Source: Bathynomus jamesi (lineage: Eukaryota > Arthropoda > Malacostraca > Isopoda > Cirolanidae). From it: a stretch of DNA of 64,000 nt. Below are positions 41,894-52,639 of the stretch, in pieces. The position numbers were made by a program, and so were the translations under genes. The notes under the pieces were generated by a model. That model ran no database searches, was not told the origin of the DNA, and was given only the letters and a program-made list of their open reading frames with translations. The DNA lies in the NCBI GenBank assembly GCA_023014485.1, contig JAJOZX010001571.1:137001-201000 (forward strand), written 5' to 3'. Within the stretch, counting starts at the first letter, position 1. Each line of letters opens with the position of its first letter.

Positions 41894-42955
41894 GCTGCAT
41901 AGTAATTAAGCTTCATTATTGCATCAACTTTTATATAGGTATTGAAGCTTTCTGGGAAACCTAGCCACTTCACCAGGTACATTTTTCTCTTTCCTGTACC
42001 TTTACTTTCTAAAATTTTCTCAATTTTAAACACACTTTTTCCTAAATTAAATGCCACTTTCTGCAGTTCCTCGCGGTAAAAACCTCCCGAGATCTCTTCA
42101 TTATTCAAATCTTCAACGTAATACATCGTTATCTCACCTTTAGGCTTCATAGCTCTAACTTTAAAAATCTCGCATGTCCATCCTTGCTCAAAACCCTTTG
42201 CGAATTTATTTCCCGCACGTGACAGCGTTACATAGTCATTAATTTTGAAACGCGCAGAGGGCGGTGGTAGCATCATTCCATCTCTTCTCGGGCGCTTGCC
42301 GCTTTCTAAAACATCGTTAGGCGTTGTACCGATCGTGCGATAGTGTGAGCGGTTGTAGGATGAAGCCAATGAATCGAGAACGTTTATATATCTGTACGTG
42401 TTTTTATGTGTAAAATATCGGTGCATGCGTTCCTTTATGGTACGTTGAACTCTTTTAGCTAAAGAAGCCTTATGTATAGAATTGGATGTGTAATAGCTGA
42501 TATTGAACTCTGACAACATGTTCTGAAAAGCTCGCCATATAAATTCTTTTCCCACATCCGTACAAAAATAGCCAGGAATCCGGTTTTCTTTCAACATCAG
42601 TGTTTTGGCCGCTTTAGCATCTGTTTCGGGCGATTTATTTTTCAGGGGAATTAGCCATAGGTATCAAGAGAATACATCTATTATGAATAGGATGTAGCGG
42701 TAGCCGTCGTTGTACACTGAATATCTTTGCATGTCTGTTAAATCTGCCTGCCAAGGAGAGTCAATCGATGCGGCTGTTGTCTTGGCTGTTTTAAACCTTT
42801 TTCTCACCGGTTTATAAAGACGCATCCTGGGCACGCAAAAATCTCTCAACATCTTTTTTCCTTACACCATAAGTATCTCTGTACAATCTATTAACGCCAC
42901 CATAAGATGCAGGGCTAGAAATGTCATAATAGTGCTTACTTAATACGTTAGCCAT
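41890..42955 (-). pseudogene. Polinton integrase (rve) with chromodomain
   Basis: Starts at 42955 (MANVLSKHYYDISSPASYGG). A frameshift near 42815 precedes KPVRKRFKTAKT. The catalytic core reads SPWQADLTDMQRYS (first D), then a TGA near 42662, then YFCTDVGKEFIWRAFQNML (second D) and the KASLAKRVQRTIKERM region (where the family has the catalytic E, KASLAERV-like; here K appears at that place). A C-terminal chromodomain follows: FKIEKILESK…MYLVKWLGFPESFNTY. It would integrate the element. Stop, frameshift and the changed glutamate make it inactive. Confidence 0.85.
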
Positions 42956-43013
42956 TTGCGTATTTTAGAGGCACGTGGATAAGGCTGGCCGTCTACTCTC
43001 TTCTTTCTCCTCT

Positions 43014-43657
43014 TCAGAGACACTGCAGCTGGTGGGGCGAAGGTGTACTCAGTTGTGACACGTGCGATGCATGTTCCAAGTCTTTTAACCTATTCAGATT
43101 ACCTATCAATGTTTTGGGGACATTTATTTGTTGTAGTCTTGCTTTAATATGTCGCCTTACTGCTGGTGAGGGCCTGTCCCACTTTCTCACCATATCATGA
43201 ACAATATCAACGATACTGGACCCTTGTACCCTTGTTCCATCAACAATGACCTCGCCTGTGTCGGTCCACTCTATGGTGAGGTCCTCACGCAATAGATTAT
43301 AAAGACTTAACCCTTTATTCCTCAATGTATGGGGGAGGCTGTTTTTTAGCACATGTTCGATGTGCTGTGTTCCGCTACTCTTTGGTTGCTCAGGCCCTGT
43401 GTCGCTATGCTCTGCGCTACTCGAGCTGTGCCTCACGAGCTCTGTAGGATGCTTATAATCTTCGTACTCATGAAGAAATTTCTGCAAAGCCTCTTGGTAC
43501 AAGATCCTTTTCTCATCAGGTGCCTTTTCACTGTTTAATAGGTTAGCAACTCACTTTCCATTCTTTTAAGTCTACTTTTACGGGGCTCTAGAACCGCATC
43601 TGGACTCCTTTGTAATGAAGCATACACCTCGTGCGGGATCACAACCACCTTCTTCAT
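43014..43657 (-). pseudogene. Polinton conserved protein of unknown function (1)
   Basis: Begins MKKVVVIPHEVYASLQ at 43657. A one-base frameshift near 43545 leads to EKRILYQEALQKFLHEYEDY. The C-terminal half, IEWTDTGEVIVDGTRVQGSSIVDIVHDMVRKW…INVPKTLIGN, is a pattern I know from Polinton genomes without an assigned function. It lies between the short ORF and the integrase. Confidence 0.65.
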
Positions 43658-43670
43658 TATATTAATCTAG

Positions 43671-43975
43671 TCAGTAAAGGCCCAAAAAAAATAAGATGGG
43701 GAGGAACGAACCGCCTCTTTGTACAATAATACGCTTTTTCTTACCCACAGTCTGACTTTTATGGGCGAGCGTCCGTATTATGTTCTTGTAACGACGTAAG
43801 CGAGCTTCTGAGAGGATTTCATTGGAACATTACATTTTATAACATTAAGGCAGATTTCACAGATGCATTTTAAAAAGTCAGAGTCGATATTTTTAACAAA
43901 CATCTGCTGCAATGCTCGAGGCAGTCGTTGATAGATTTTTATTAATTCGCGGTATTTCTTTAGCCTATTCGTCAT
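43671..43975 (-). pseudogene. Polinton conserved small protein (2)
   Basis: The start at 43975 overlaps the ATPase stop (ATGA). MTNRLKKYRELIKIYQRLP and a helical segment with ICEICLNVIKCNVPM are followed, after a frameshift near 43800, by HKSQTVGKKKRIIVQRGGSFLP and a hydrophobic end. The KKR…QRGG tail recurs in Polinton and related viral small proteins. Function is not known to me. Confidence 0.65.
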
Positions 43976-44610
43976 TCTGGAATATACACGGTTTCAGGTT
44001 CGTTTGGAAATATATTCGTTCTTAGAAGCACCCTAAACGTGTTTCGCGGGTGAAGGTCACAAAGCAAATATCCATAACGTTGCTTTGTGACCTCTTTATA
44101 AACCTCCAAAAACTCCTTACGCTGATTCGGGAACATTTGACTGGCTAATACCCCAATTTGTGACACATCTCTACGTTGCGCGAATAAGACTAGATATTGC
44201 GTATTTAACGACACATCGCGCATGTATCTATTTTTGAAAAATAGATTCTGATTGATGAAGAACACGCTTATGTTAAGGTGGTGGGAGAATACTGTAAATG
44301 TCTCGGCAAACGTTTTATCCATCTCCAACATGAGGTCGTCAATTACGATGACTGTATGTTCATTTCCCTTTAACGAATTAACGTCATAGACCCCCTTGTG
44401 GAACAAAACAGCATCTTGGTACTCGTTGAACACTGATTGGTATGTCGAATAGCACCATATAACTTTATGCACAAATTTTGAGAACATTTCCCCCTTTTCT
44501 TTAATGATATTAAGCATAAACACCGTTTTACCACAACCTGTCGGGCCAGATATAATACATGTGGATGGGCTCGTGAATCTGAATTTTTCTACAGATTCCA
44601 TTTCTAACAC
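43972..44610 (-). CDS. Polinton genome-packaging ATPase
   Basis: The frame of 212 aa is intact. Walker A GPTGCGKT lies at about residues 20-27, Walker B TVIVIDDLM at about 85-93. A conserved polar segment (SVFFINQNLFF) follows at about 115-125 and QRRDVSQIGVLASQMFP at about 145-161. It belongs to the FtsK/HerA-type (A32-like) packaging ATPases that pump DNA into the capsid. It opens the minus-strand gene block; its stop overlaps the next start by four bases. No key residue is missing. Confidence 0.9.
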   Translation of the reverse strand: MLEMESVEKFRFTSPSTCIISGPTGCGKTVFMLNIIKEKGEMFSKFVHKVIWCYSTYQSVFNEYQDAVLFHKGVYDVNSLKGNEHTVIVIDDLMLEMDKTFAETFTVFSHHLNISVFFINQNLFFKNRYMRDVSLNTQYLVLFAQRRDVSQIGVLASQMFPNQRKEFLEVYKEVTKQRYGYLLCDLHPRNTFRVLLRTNIFPNEPETVYIPE

Positions 44611-44628
44611 GTCACACCCCTAAGTGGG

Positions 44629-45224
44629 TCATTTACAGAATATTACAAATAGAGTTCTGCTCCTTATATTTTGTTTTCTTCTTCCACAGAACCGTGAATG
44701 ACGACGATGTACAGCCCCCATCATCGATATCACGGGCGAATCCATTGACCGTGCATCTACAGTACCCATACCCGCCGATGAACCCTCACCAGCGACACCT
44801 GTTGCACGTTCAAAGCGGAGACATGATGAAGAGTCCTCCACGTCAGGTATAAAGCGCAAGCGCGCCGGTTGTTAGACCACCAGTAGTAGAGCCCCAACCC
44901 TCACGTCTTACGCAACCACCCCACATAGCTTCTTCAGCAATATACCCCCTTGTTCATCCTCCACAGTGCCCCCGTTCTGTTGAGTCTGCAGTAATAGACC
45001 CCCAACCCTCAACGTCTTACGCAACCAACCCCACATCAGCTTCTTCAGCCAATATACCCCTTGTTCATCCTCCACAGCTGCCCCCCGTTCTGTTGAGTCT
45101 GCAGTAATAGAGCCCAAACCCTCAACGTCTTAAGCAATCAACCCCACATCAGCTTCATCCGCCAGTATAACCTCTTGTTCATCCTCCACACCCCCGTTCT
45201 GTTGAAGATGGTATAACATTCGAT
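44629..45224 (+). repeat. Divergent-promoter region and 110-bp tandem repeats
   Basis: Between the ATPase and PolB. 44880-45205 holds three to four degenerate copies of a unit of about 108-114 bp with CCTCAACGTCTTACGCAACC and CCCCTTGTTCATCCTCCACA. Translated, they give proline/serine-rich peptides (PTSASSANIPLVHPPQ). A long open but stop-interrupted frame (EEPSPATPVARSKRR type) upstream suggests that PolB once had a disordered N-terminal extension. Regulatory sites for both directions should lie at 44611-44690; none is clearly visible. Confidence 0.65.
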
Positions 45225-48200
45225 TTGGTGGGCACCGCAGCCCCTACCCCAGCCTTAAATAGAAATCGGTATATATTCAGGATTGATCCTAGATCCATGT
45301 ATAGCAACGGTATTGAACATGGCCTACGTCGCGTTGTACAGCGTATTGTAGAGTTTGCCCCTCAGAACCACGACGAGCGTGAAGTCAGGACGAGGCTGTC
45401 CTCGGCTGATGATGTAGAATATATATTAGGGCGTGTAATGCAAGCCTCCCAAAGTAGTATAGCCTTCAATATGGACAACTTCACGGTAAATATTGACTGT
45501 GTATTCCGTGTTGCAGGTCATAGTGCCACACCTTACACTCTTAACTTCAATTCTCAGGCTATTTACAGGCGGCATATAAACGTCGATCGTGGTTGCGGCT
45601 TTATAGTAGATGTCTTGGCTCGTATGTTTACTGTACTAAATACACGGGTCAAAAACATTTGGCTGCCTACGGTGGTGGAGCGTGCCCGTAAACTAGCTGT
45701 AGACTGTGAACTTGAGTTTGACTGTAATATGGGTCCTGAGGAGCTGAGAAGGGTAGAACAGGAAATGAATGCTCGAATAGTTGTATTTGGCCTAGATGAT
45801 CGTCGTAGAACTGTGTATGTTTTTAAAAGCTGTGTGAGAGATCGTACAAGACCCCTACTTATTTTAGGACTGTCAGGGACAACATATCTACCCATCCGTT
45901 ATATAAGGGACCTTTACGCAAGTTATGATAAACGTCGAAAATATGGGCGACATCATGATTTGTGTAAAGGGTGTCTCGAGTTTGCGGATGATATAGTGAA
46001 ACATTGTAAAGAATGTCACAGGGTATGTGAGCAGTGTAAAAGCACCAAATGTGAAAGCCGTGTAGTTGAAGCTCAGAAGAGGGACTGTAATGTGTGTAGA
46101 CGCACATTTTTCAATAATAGCTGTTTTGAGCTCCATAAATCAATTAGCAAGTGCAAGAAAATGAGAATCTGTGAATGTGGTATGTTTCACATGATGGATA
46201 ATTGGGGAAAGTTTGAGCATAAATGTGACGAAATTCACTGTCCTACATGCCATGAGAAATATAAGGCGGATGGAGTAAAGCATGTATGTTATATGAAAGA
46301 CGCCAAGCCTAAAAACAACCCTTGTATAACTCTATACTATGATATAGAAACATACACGAACGCTGAAACCAAAGAGGTCATTCCACATTTACTTGTGAGC
46401 CAAACTATCTGTGACGAGTGTATGGAGATCGAGTGTGATGAGTGCCCCAAATGTGGTAAACGGACAAACGTTTTCAAAATGAATGTCCACGATAGACCTG
46501 TGAAATTATTTGTGTCCTATATTGTCAAGTTAGCCGAGAAGTTAAAAAAAATGACTGTGTATATTCTCGCCCATAACGGGGCAAAGTTTGACACGCAGTT
46601 CCTTTATAACGAGCAGCATGAGCACGAGTCCTCTGAGATATTTACAGGTGACCCATTGAAAAGAGGCAAAAAATTAATACAGATGCAAATGAGAGGTAAT
46701 GTACAATTTAAAGGCACTTTATTATTCACACCTTGTAAATTAGTAAAGCTACCCAAGGTGATGGGGGTAGCAGCTGAAGTTTCAAAAGGATACTTCCCTT
46801 AGACATTCCTCACTAGCGAGACTTTAAACTACGTAGGCCTACCTCCACCCAAACATTACTTTAACTATGATTGCATGAGCACACATGAACGTGAAGACTT
46901 TGATTGATACTACACCAGTTTTAATGAACGTAGTCCTTATAATATAGCTGATGAATGTGAGCGTTATTGCGTGAATGATGTACGCGTGCTTAGAGTATGT
47001 TTCCATGCCTTTAGAAGGATGTACATAGGCCGTTTCAAATGCGATCCGCTGCAAGTCGCAACCACCATCGCGTCATTATGTTTTACGGTGTTCAAGAATA
47101 ACTTCATGCCTAAAGCTACCTTAGTCATTATTCACAGAAACAATCCCCACAGCAACAGATGGGCGTATACATAAAGCACGCCCGCAACACAGGTGAAGTA
47201 CCCATTAAGAATAATAGTCGTGTTTTTTGGGTTGATGGGCTAACTGAAAACCGTGTCACTGGCGTGAAGACTGTGTACTCCTTTAACGGTTGCTGGTGGC
47301 ATGGATGCCCCCGTCCTGAGTGTGGAATCACCGTATATATCCACGGTAGATCTCCTGCCGACTGTCTCCGTGGACGCGCACCCGCGATCAACTTATAGGC
47401 TCCCAGTTCACTCGCAAAGTCTTGTGGGAGCATGAATATGATGCACGGATGGAGACAGACGGGGCGTACCGTGAAGAAATAAACACGATCAAGCGTTCAA
47501 TGGTACTGGAACATCTCAAATGCGGTGATAGCTTGTTCGGTGGGCGTACAAATCCCTTCAAACTATACTTCCACCTACGGAGGGTGTGAAACTCCACTAC
47601 TACGATTTCTGTTCTTTATACCCCTACGTCATGAAGAACAACCCGTACCCCGTGGGCGCGCCTGCGAAACTGGTGGGGCCTAGCCTACCTTCCATCGCCG
47701 AGTTTTCAAGAAATTTGAAAGATCGCTACTTTGGGGGTCTCTTTCGTAGACGTGCTCCCCCCTCGCGATTTATGGATGCCGATCTTACCTGTCGTCATCG
47801 ATCACAAGCTCATGTTTCCCCTCTGCGTGAAGTGTACGGAAGAGAACAACGGTGATTGTAACCATACACCCAACCAGCGTAAGATCAGAGGTGTATACAC
47901 AAGTCCTGAGCTGGCTCTAGCCGTACGCCATGGGTATAGAATACTGAAGATACATGAGGTGTGGAGGTTTCAGAAGCTACCGAACCTTTTCAAGCCATAT
48001 ATAAACGCATTTTTGAACGATAAGGTTGAGGCGTCAGGGTATCCGGGAGGGTTTGAAACCGAAGATGAAAAAACGTCTTATGTTGAACGTTACCGTGACC
48101 ACGAGGGTATACACCTTGATCGTGCCCAAATTGTAAAGAATCCTGGCAAGCGCTTTAGTGCAAAATTGTGCCTACACAGCCTTTGGGGAAAGTTTGCGCA

Positions 48201-48903
48201 GAATACTGGTAAAGGTAACGTTCATTTGGCGCAAAGTTATAGTGAAGTCTGGGATTACGCCAACGCACCCGATAAAGAAGTCATGGAGATTGTGAATGAA
48301 GATAATACTTACATAATAAAGTACAACAACACTGAATTGGCTACAGATACCTCACGGGTTACAAACATTCTTGTAGCCAGCTTCACAACACCTTACGCCC
48401 GCATCAAACTTTGGGGTCTATTGCATTCTCTTGGGCGGAGAGTATTGTATGCCGATACAGATAGCGTGATATTCACAGCGAGGAGTGGTGAATACATGCC
48501 TGCTATTGGGGAGTTCCTCGGCGAGCAAACTGACGAGATCATGGATGAGTATGGGGACAACGCATACGCCGACTCGTTTGTGTCAACAGGGCCAAAGACC
48601 TATGGGTTACGGGTCAGGATAGGGAATGAAACGAAGTATATCGTGAAGGCTAAGGGTATCACGCTTAACCAGGCGAATCGGAGGGTCGTCAACTTTGATT
48701 CGCTGAAGGAGTTAGTGTGCTTCGAAGATGATGAGGATGGTCGACCACCCCAACTGACTGTAGGCACCCACAATTTTCGTGCGCAGAAGCTGGGGTGTGT
48801 GAAGGAACTTAGGGGTACAAAGGTGTGCCGTAACACGTATAGGAAACGTTTCCAAGTGCCTGGTACCTGTGACACCGTGCCCTTTGGATACCGCAATCTT
48901 TGA
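45225..48903 (+). pseudogene. Polinton protein-primed DNA polymerase B
   Basis: The first part (45225-46802) has an N-terminal domain, a cysteine-rich segment (CKGCLEF…CKECHRVCEQC…CPTCHEKY, about residues 245-355) and exonuclease motifs YYDIETY (ExoI) and LAHNGAKFDTQF (ExoII). A TAG at 46801 is followed by ERYCVNDVRVL (ExoIII) and a broken stretch to 47580. The polymerase part reads YDFCSLYPYVM (motif A), then SAKLCLHSLWGKFAQ (motif B), LYADTDSVIF (motif C) and a C-terminus ending FGYRNL. At least one stop and three frameshifts are present. The family copies the element from a protein primer. Confidence 0.9.
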
Positions 48904-49163
48904 TATGTTTATTGTTAACCTATTTATTACACGTATTTGTAAATATATATACATCCTGATTATTTCGTTTATTAAATAAATCGTGTTTCAACTTGTGTTT
49001 CATTTTGCGTGTGTGCGTTTGTACAGTAAAAAGTTAAGCCCCACCCACTGTAAGACCGGCGACGTGATTCATGCCGCAACCTGAGCAGACCTCTATCCCC
49101 GCGTTCTCAGTTGACCTCTGTATACTCTTGAGCTCAGACGTGTATTCTCTCGCATAAAAGAAA
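48904..49163 (+). promoter_or_regulatory. PolB 3' region and leader of the unknown ORF
   Basis: AATAAA at about 48975 could end PolB transcripts. The stretch before the next ORF contains CATAAAAGAAAATGG; an A-rich TATA-like CATAAAAG lies too close to the ATG to be a normal TATA box, but the AAAATGG start context is good for eukaryotic initiation. Confidence 0.3.
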
Positions 49164-49658
49164 ATGGCCACCTTTAATATCGCGTGTTCAACATTTATGA
49201 AGTGGTATTCAGCAAAGTGCGTAGATGTAGTAGATACTGAAAAATTCCCTATTCCTGCCTCCTTTGACTCTTTTAAGGCTGCATTGAATCGTGCGAAGGG
49301 TCAGGCTATTCAAATACTCTACGGATATTCTGGCGAGGGGATTGTAGGATTTTGCAGTACAGACGATGTACTGAAGTATGTTATAGAACTAAGCTTTATA
49401 AAGGCACCCGTGCACCGCGTGGTAGAAGAAGCGGCACGCTCAGAAGATAGACAACCGCTATGGATAGTGAGTCTTGTGGATGAGTGGTGTAATAAGAGGT
49501 ATTATATCATGTTACACCATGCCGATTACACGCACCCTACGGCTGAAAATGTGAATCTTGTTATCATGGACAATCTTAAGTATTTTTACCACTACATTAA
49601 TATATATCATGATGAGGTTTGCAGTGAGGTTGTGGCTAATGGGTTTGTGAATTTTTAG
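49164..49658 (+). CDS. Unknown Polinton-associated ORF, 164 aa
   Basis: I do not recognise this protein. It starts MATFNIACSTFMKWYSAKCV in the good context AAAATGGCC. An alternating polar/hydrophobic fold-like sequence follows, with AIQILYGYSGEGIVGFCSTD, VIELSFIKAPVHRVVEEAAR, LVDEWCNKRYYIMLHHADY and VNLVIMDNLKYFYHYINIY. No signal peptide, membrane helix or zinc site is seen. The frame has no stop, in contrast to its neighbours. The relic at 51591-52350 aligns with it and shows that the family protein continued beyond the present stop (…DEYRLL / DEYLLS). Its place after PolB suggests an accessory gene. Confidence 0.6.
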   Translation: MATFNIACSTFMKWYSAKCVDVVDTEKFPIPASFDSFKAALNRAKGQAIQILYGYSGEGIVGFCSTDDVLKYVIELSFIKAPVHRVVEEAARSEDRQPLWIVSLVDEWCNKRYYIMLHHADYTHPTAENVNLVIMDNLKYFYHYINIYHDEVCSEVVANGFVNF

Positions 49659-49714
49659 CAGATTTTAGAGATGAGTATCGCCTGTTACACAAGAAGGATA
49701 AATATGAACATATG

Positions 49715-49925
49715 GTAGGGCTATTTTTTACTATATTTTTCACAATATTGTTATATGAAAATACTACATTAATATCCAAAAGTTTAAGTACATTAGCAAT
49801 GCCTAAAAAGCCCGGGAAAAATGGAAGTACTAAAATATTCTTTGACAAAGTGCGAGTGTTATTATTCACACGATAGAAGGTTCGTTCACAATATTGTGAA
49901 AAATCATAGTAAAAAATAGCCCTAC
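49715..49925. mobile_element. Small MITE
   Basis: Terminal inverted repeats of about 36 bp (GTAGGGCTATTTTTTACTAT and complement) enclose 211 bp without an ORF. It sits exactly where Polinton-derived sequence ends and PLE sequence starts. I see no target duplication. Confidence 0.75.
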
Positions 49926-50182
49926 GAATAATTCAGGCATTATCTATAAAATTGGTTGTAAACAATGTGATTCCTTTTACATTGGTCAGACGGGAAAGGA
50001 TTTACACACGCGTGTAAAACAGCATCAATATTCTGTTAGAACGGGACAGTCGTCCAGTGCCCTTTTTGTCCATTTGTCAGAGTTATCCCATTGTATTGAT
50101 TGGAATAATGCTTCAGTTTTGTTTCACTCTAGCAACATTGTTCATAGAAATATTCTTGAGTCTGCTATTATTCAACTTACAA

Positions 50183-50880
50183 ATAACTTTAACATGAGCA
50201 AAGGTCTTTTTCAACTCGATCCGGTTGTTTTGAATTCGCTCAGAACGGATTTAGCCAAGAAGGGCAGAGTGCTAAACCTTTGGTAATTCTTCTTTGTGTA
50301 TATATATATATGTGTATGTGTGTGTGTATGTGTGTATATATATATATATATGTATATATATATGTATATGTGTATGTATATATATATATATATATATATT
50401 AATATGTATGTATGTATATCTGTATATAAGAAAGTATAAAACGACCAAAATTGTATGCTCCTCTTACAATTTTTATTTTTCAATTTATTTTATTTTTTAT
50501 TTATAACTTTAACATGAGCAAAGGTCTTTTTCAACTCGATGCCGTTCTTTTGAATTCGTTCAGAACGGATTTAGCCAAGAAGGGCAGAGTGCTAAACCTT
50601 TGGTAATTTTCCCTTGTATATATATATATATATATATATATTTATGTGTGTGTATGTGTGTGTATGTGTGTGTATGTATAAGAAAGTACAAAACGACCAA
50701 AATTGTATGCTCCTCTTACATTTTTTATTTTTCAATTTATTTTTTATTTTTTATTTATTTTTTTTGTAACCTATATATCATTCAGGCATTATCTATAAAA
50801 TTGATTGTAAACAATCCATTTGCTCTTGTGTTGAATTCGGGCAAAGTGCTAAAATTGGTAGTTTTCCTTACAAATGTGTA
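50183..50880 (+). repeat. Tandem duplication of the PLE 3' end, about 320 bp
   Basis: ATAACTTTAACATGAGCAAA at 50183 and 50503, and CGACCAAAATTGTATGCTCC at about 50440 and 50695. The third partial copy begins with the earlier TTCAGGCATTATCTATAAAA (49930 and 50779), so at least two duplication steps occurred. TA and TG microsatellites lie inside each unit. Confidence 0.85.
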
Positions 50881-50913
50881 TGCTCCTCCCACAATTTTTA
50901 TTTCTATATTTAT

Positions 50914-50955
<42 letters not shown>

Positions 50956-50999
50956 TAACCTATATACTGTATAGTCTTGAACTCTTTATTTACTTCAGC

Positions 51000-51035
51000 G
51001 TTCCTGAGGATGTCATTAGACGAAAGCGCTTGAGT
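51000..51035 (+). ncRNA. Hammerhead-ribozyme-like motif, second PLE copy
   Basis: GTTC (stem I), CTGAGGA (core, 51004-51010), then TGTC-ATTA-GAC forming a 3-bp stem II with tetraloop, GAAA (51022-51025), a GCGC loop, UU and GAGT, which pairs with GTTC partly through G-U. The order and loop lengths equal those of the motif at 4725-4770, although the sequence between differs. Stem I is weak, so catalysis is uncertain. Confidence 0.35.
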
Positions 51036-51105
51036 ACCACTCTGTGTTTCCTTTCCTTCGTGGTTTTATTCATCATAAATATTTTTCACTTGTTACTTTC
51101 GTGAA

Positions 51106-51179
51106 ATAATTTTCATACTGTGTGTATATAATTGTTATAATAGTCATAATAGTTAATTTACTAAAATGTAAATACTAGT

Positions 51180-51233
<54 letters not shown>

Positions 51234-51515
51234 ATATATATATGTCATGAAAAAGTAATTTAGGAAAATGCAAATATTATTAAATAAAAAGTAATGGGAT
51301 ACTCCAGGGAATAACGTTGTGTGTTGGGGGGCGGGTAGTTTGGTGGGTGGGTGGGTGTGATATTCCTTTTTAGACACGACATAAATGTACTGTAAGCTCC
51401 GCCATACAACTCCCAATCAAGAAAAAACCCGCATAATTTCGTCACTTTCGCAGACATCGCTGTCGTGAAGAAGCGTTAGCTGCTGGTGTTGTACTTCCAA
51501 GTTTTAGCATAATTG

Positions 51516-51552
<37 letters not shown>

Positions 51553-51590
51553 CCTTTTACTCCTTTCCCAAATTTAACTTTTCAAGAACG
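51106..51590. repeat. Microsatellites (TA)n and (TG)n, otherwise featureless
   Basis: TA run at 51183-51240, G-rich GGGTGGGTGGGTG at 51340-51356, and a TG run at 51521-51547. No gene is seen. Confidence 0.8.
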
Positions 51591-52350
51591 ATGGCTGCCT
51601 CATATATTGTAAAGTGGTACTCTATAAAATCTGGAGATGTAGGAAACTCAAGTGCTTTATGGTTATTCTGACGAGAGTGCCACAGAAATTCGTAATGCTA
51701 AAGATGTCTTCGAGTATGTGTCGGAATTAAGCTGCGTCAAAGAATACAGACATAGGGAAATGAAGAATCATACGCTTATTGAAGAGAAACAGACTCGGGA
51801 TTATGAAAGTCGTTAGTGAATGGTATGACAAAACTTATTACATCATGTTACACATAACCGATTAAACACCCGCAACAAGAAACGCCAATCTACTGATCAT
51901 GGACAATTTAAAATATTTTTACCAATACATCAACGATTTGGTGTTTAGTGAGGTCATAGATAAAGGTCATAGATAGACCTCAGTGACGAGTACCTTTTGT
52001 CTCCCTGAGTGGAACGGTATGTGCACGCCTACTTCTCGAACAGGGACCCTCAATGTTAAGTTATTTAATATCAAATCATTTAACGTGTTAACTGATATTG
52101 TGATGTACTTTTCCCCACACCCGAATCTGTATTTTCATGTTGGTACATATCCCTACATGTTCCATCCAGCGCTGCCAAGTCGTCAGGTCACTGACAGGGT
52201 GCGCATCGATGAAAGACGTATAACTCACCACCAAGTCGGCGTCATGATCTGAAGGACCTCACACCAGTATCTGAGTTTGGAGTGTTGTGACGTGGTATCC
52301 AGAAGCCTCCTCACAGCATCACCAAGAAACACCTGCACCCACATTCCGCC
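51591..52350 (+). pseudogene. Second, decayed copy of the unknown Polinton ORF
   Basis: Starts MAASYIVKWYSIKSGDVGN, then YGYSDESATEIRNAKDVFEYVSELS, which aligns with 49164-49450. YYIMLHITD and TANLLIMDNLKYFYQYINDL parallel the C-terminal half in shifted frames. It runs on as DEY…SP with a further open piece 51983-52252 (LNVKLFNIKSFNVLTDIVMYF…YMFHPALPSRQV) that has no counterpart left in the first copy. A deletion removes about 25 residues near the N-terminus. Several stops are present. Confidence 0.65.
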
Positions 52351-52356
52351 GTACGG

Positions 52357-52370
52357 GGGGGGGGGGGTCG
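52357..52370. repeat. Poly-G run
   Basis: Fourteen consecutive G at the end of the decayed ORF copy; it could be a natural mononucleotide run or an assembly-sensitive site. Confidence 0.85.
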
Positions 52371-52639
52371 AAATTATATGATACTGTAGATATCTTTCTT
52401 TTTACTTTTAAACTACAACAATGCGCAAAAGTTGTCAATTGTTATAAGAAATAAAATGTTAAAATTTTATTGTCCTACTACTTCATTTTGGTCTTCCCCA
52501 AGAACCTTGAAGTTTTAGTCTAGGGTTAATATTGGCTCACTGTATATAAGTACAAATTAACCGATGGATTATGCAGCTCTTCGCTAATTTAAGAATTTGT
52601 TTTATTTCAAGCCACTCATATTACCCAGAACTCACTACG

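Larger units (their letters stand above)
39154..49714. mobile_element. Polinton/Maverick, decayed
   Basis: Two divergent gene blocks: minus-strand ATPase, two small ORFs, integrase, minor capsid, basic protein and major capsid; plus-strand PolB and an unknown ORF. This gene set defines Polintons, virus-like self-synthesising transposons. I do not find the adenain-like protease. Terminal inverted repeats and a 6-bp duplication were not located; the right part is cut by a MITE and a PLE. Most genes carry one to several frameshifts or stops, while the ATPase, basic protein and unknown ORF remain open. Confidence 0.92.
49926..51105 (+). mobile_element. Penelope-like element, GIY-YIG and repeated 3' tail
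   Basis: Codes for SGIIYKIGCKQCDSFYIGQTGKDLHTRVKQHQY, ALFVHLSELSHCIDW, NIVHRNILESAIIQLTNNF and ends LRTDLAKKGRVLNLW at 50285. It is the same family as PLE-1. Parts of the end are repeated: 50503-50608 duplicates 50183-50288, and 50779-50880 is a shorter, more divergent copy. Each is followed by a TA/TG run and an ACGACCAAAATTGTATGCTC block. The 3' end (51000-51105) has a hammerhead-like motif. Confidence 0.82.
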
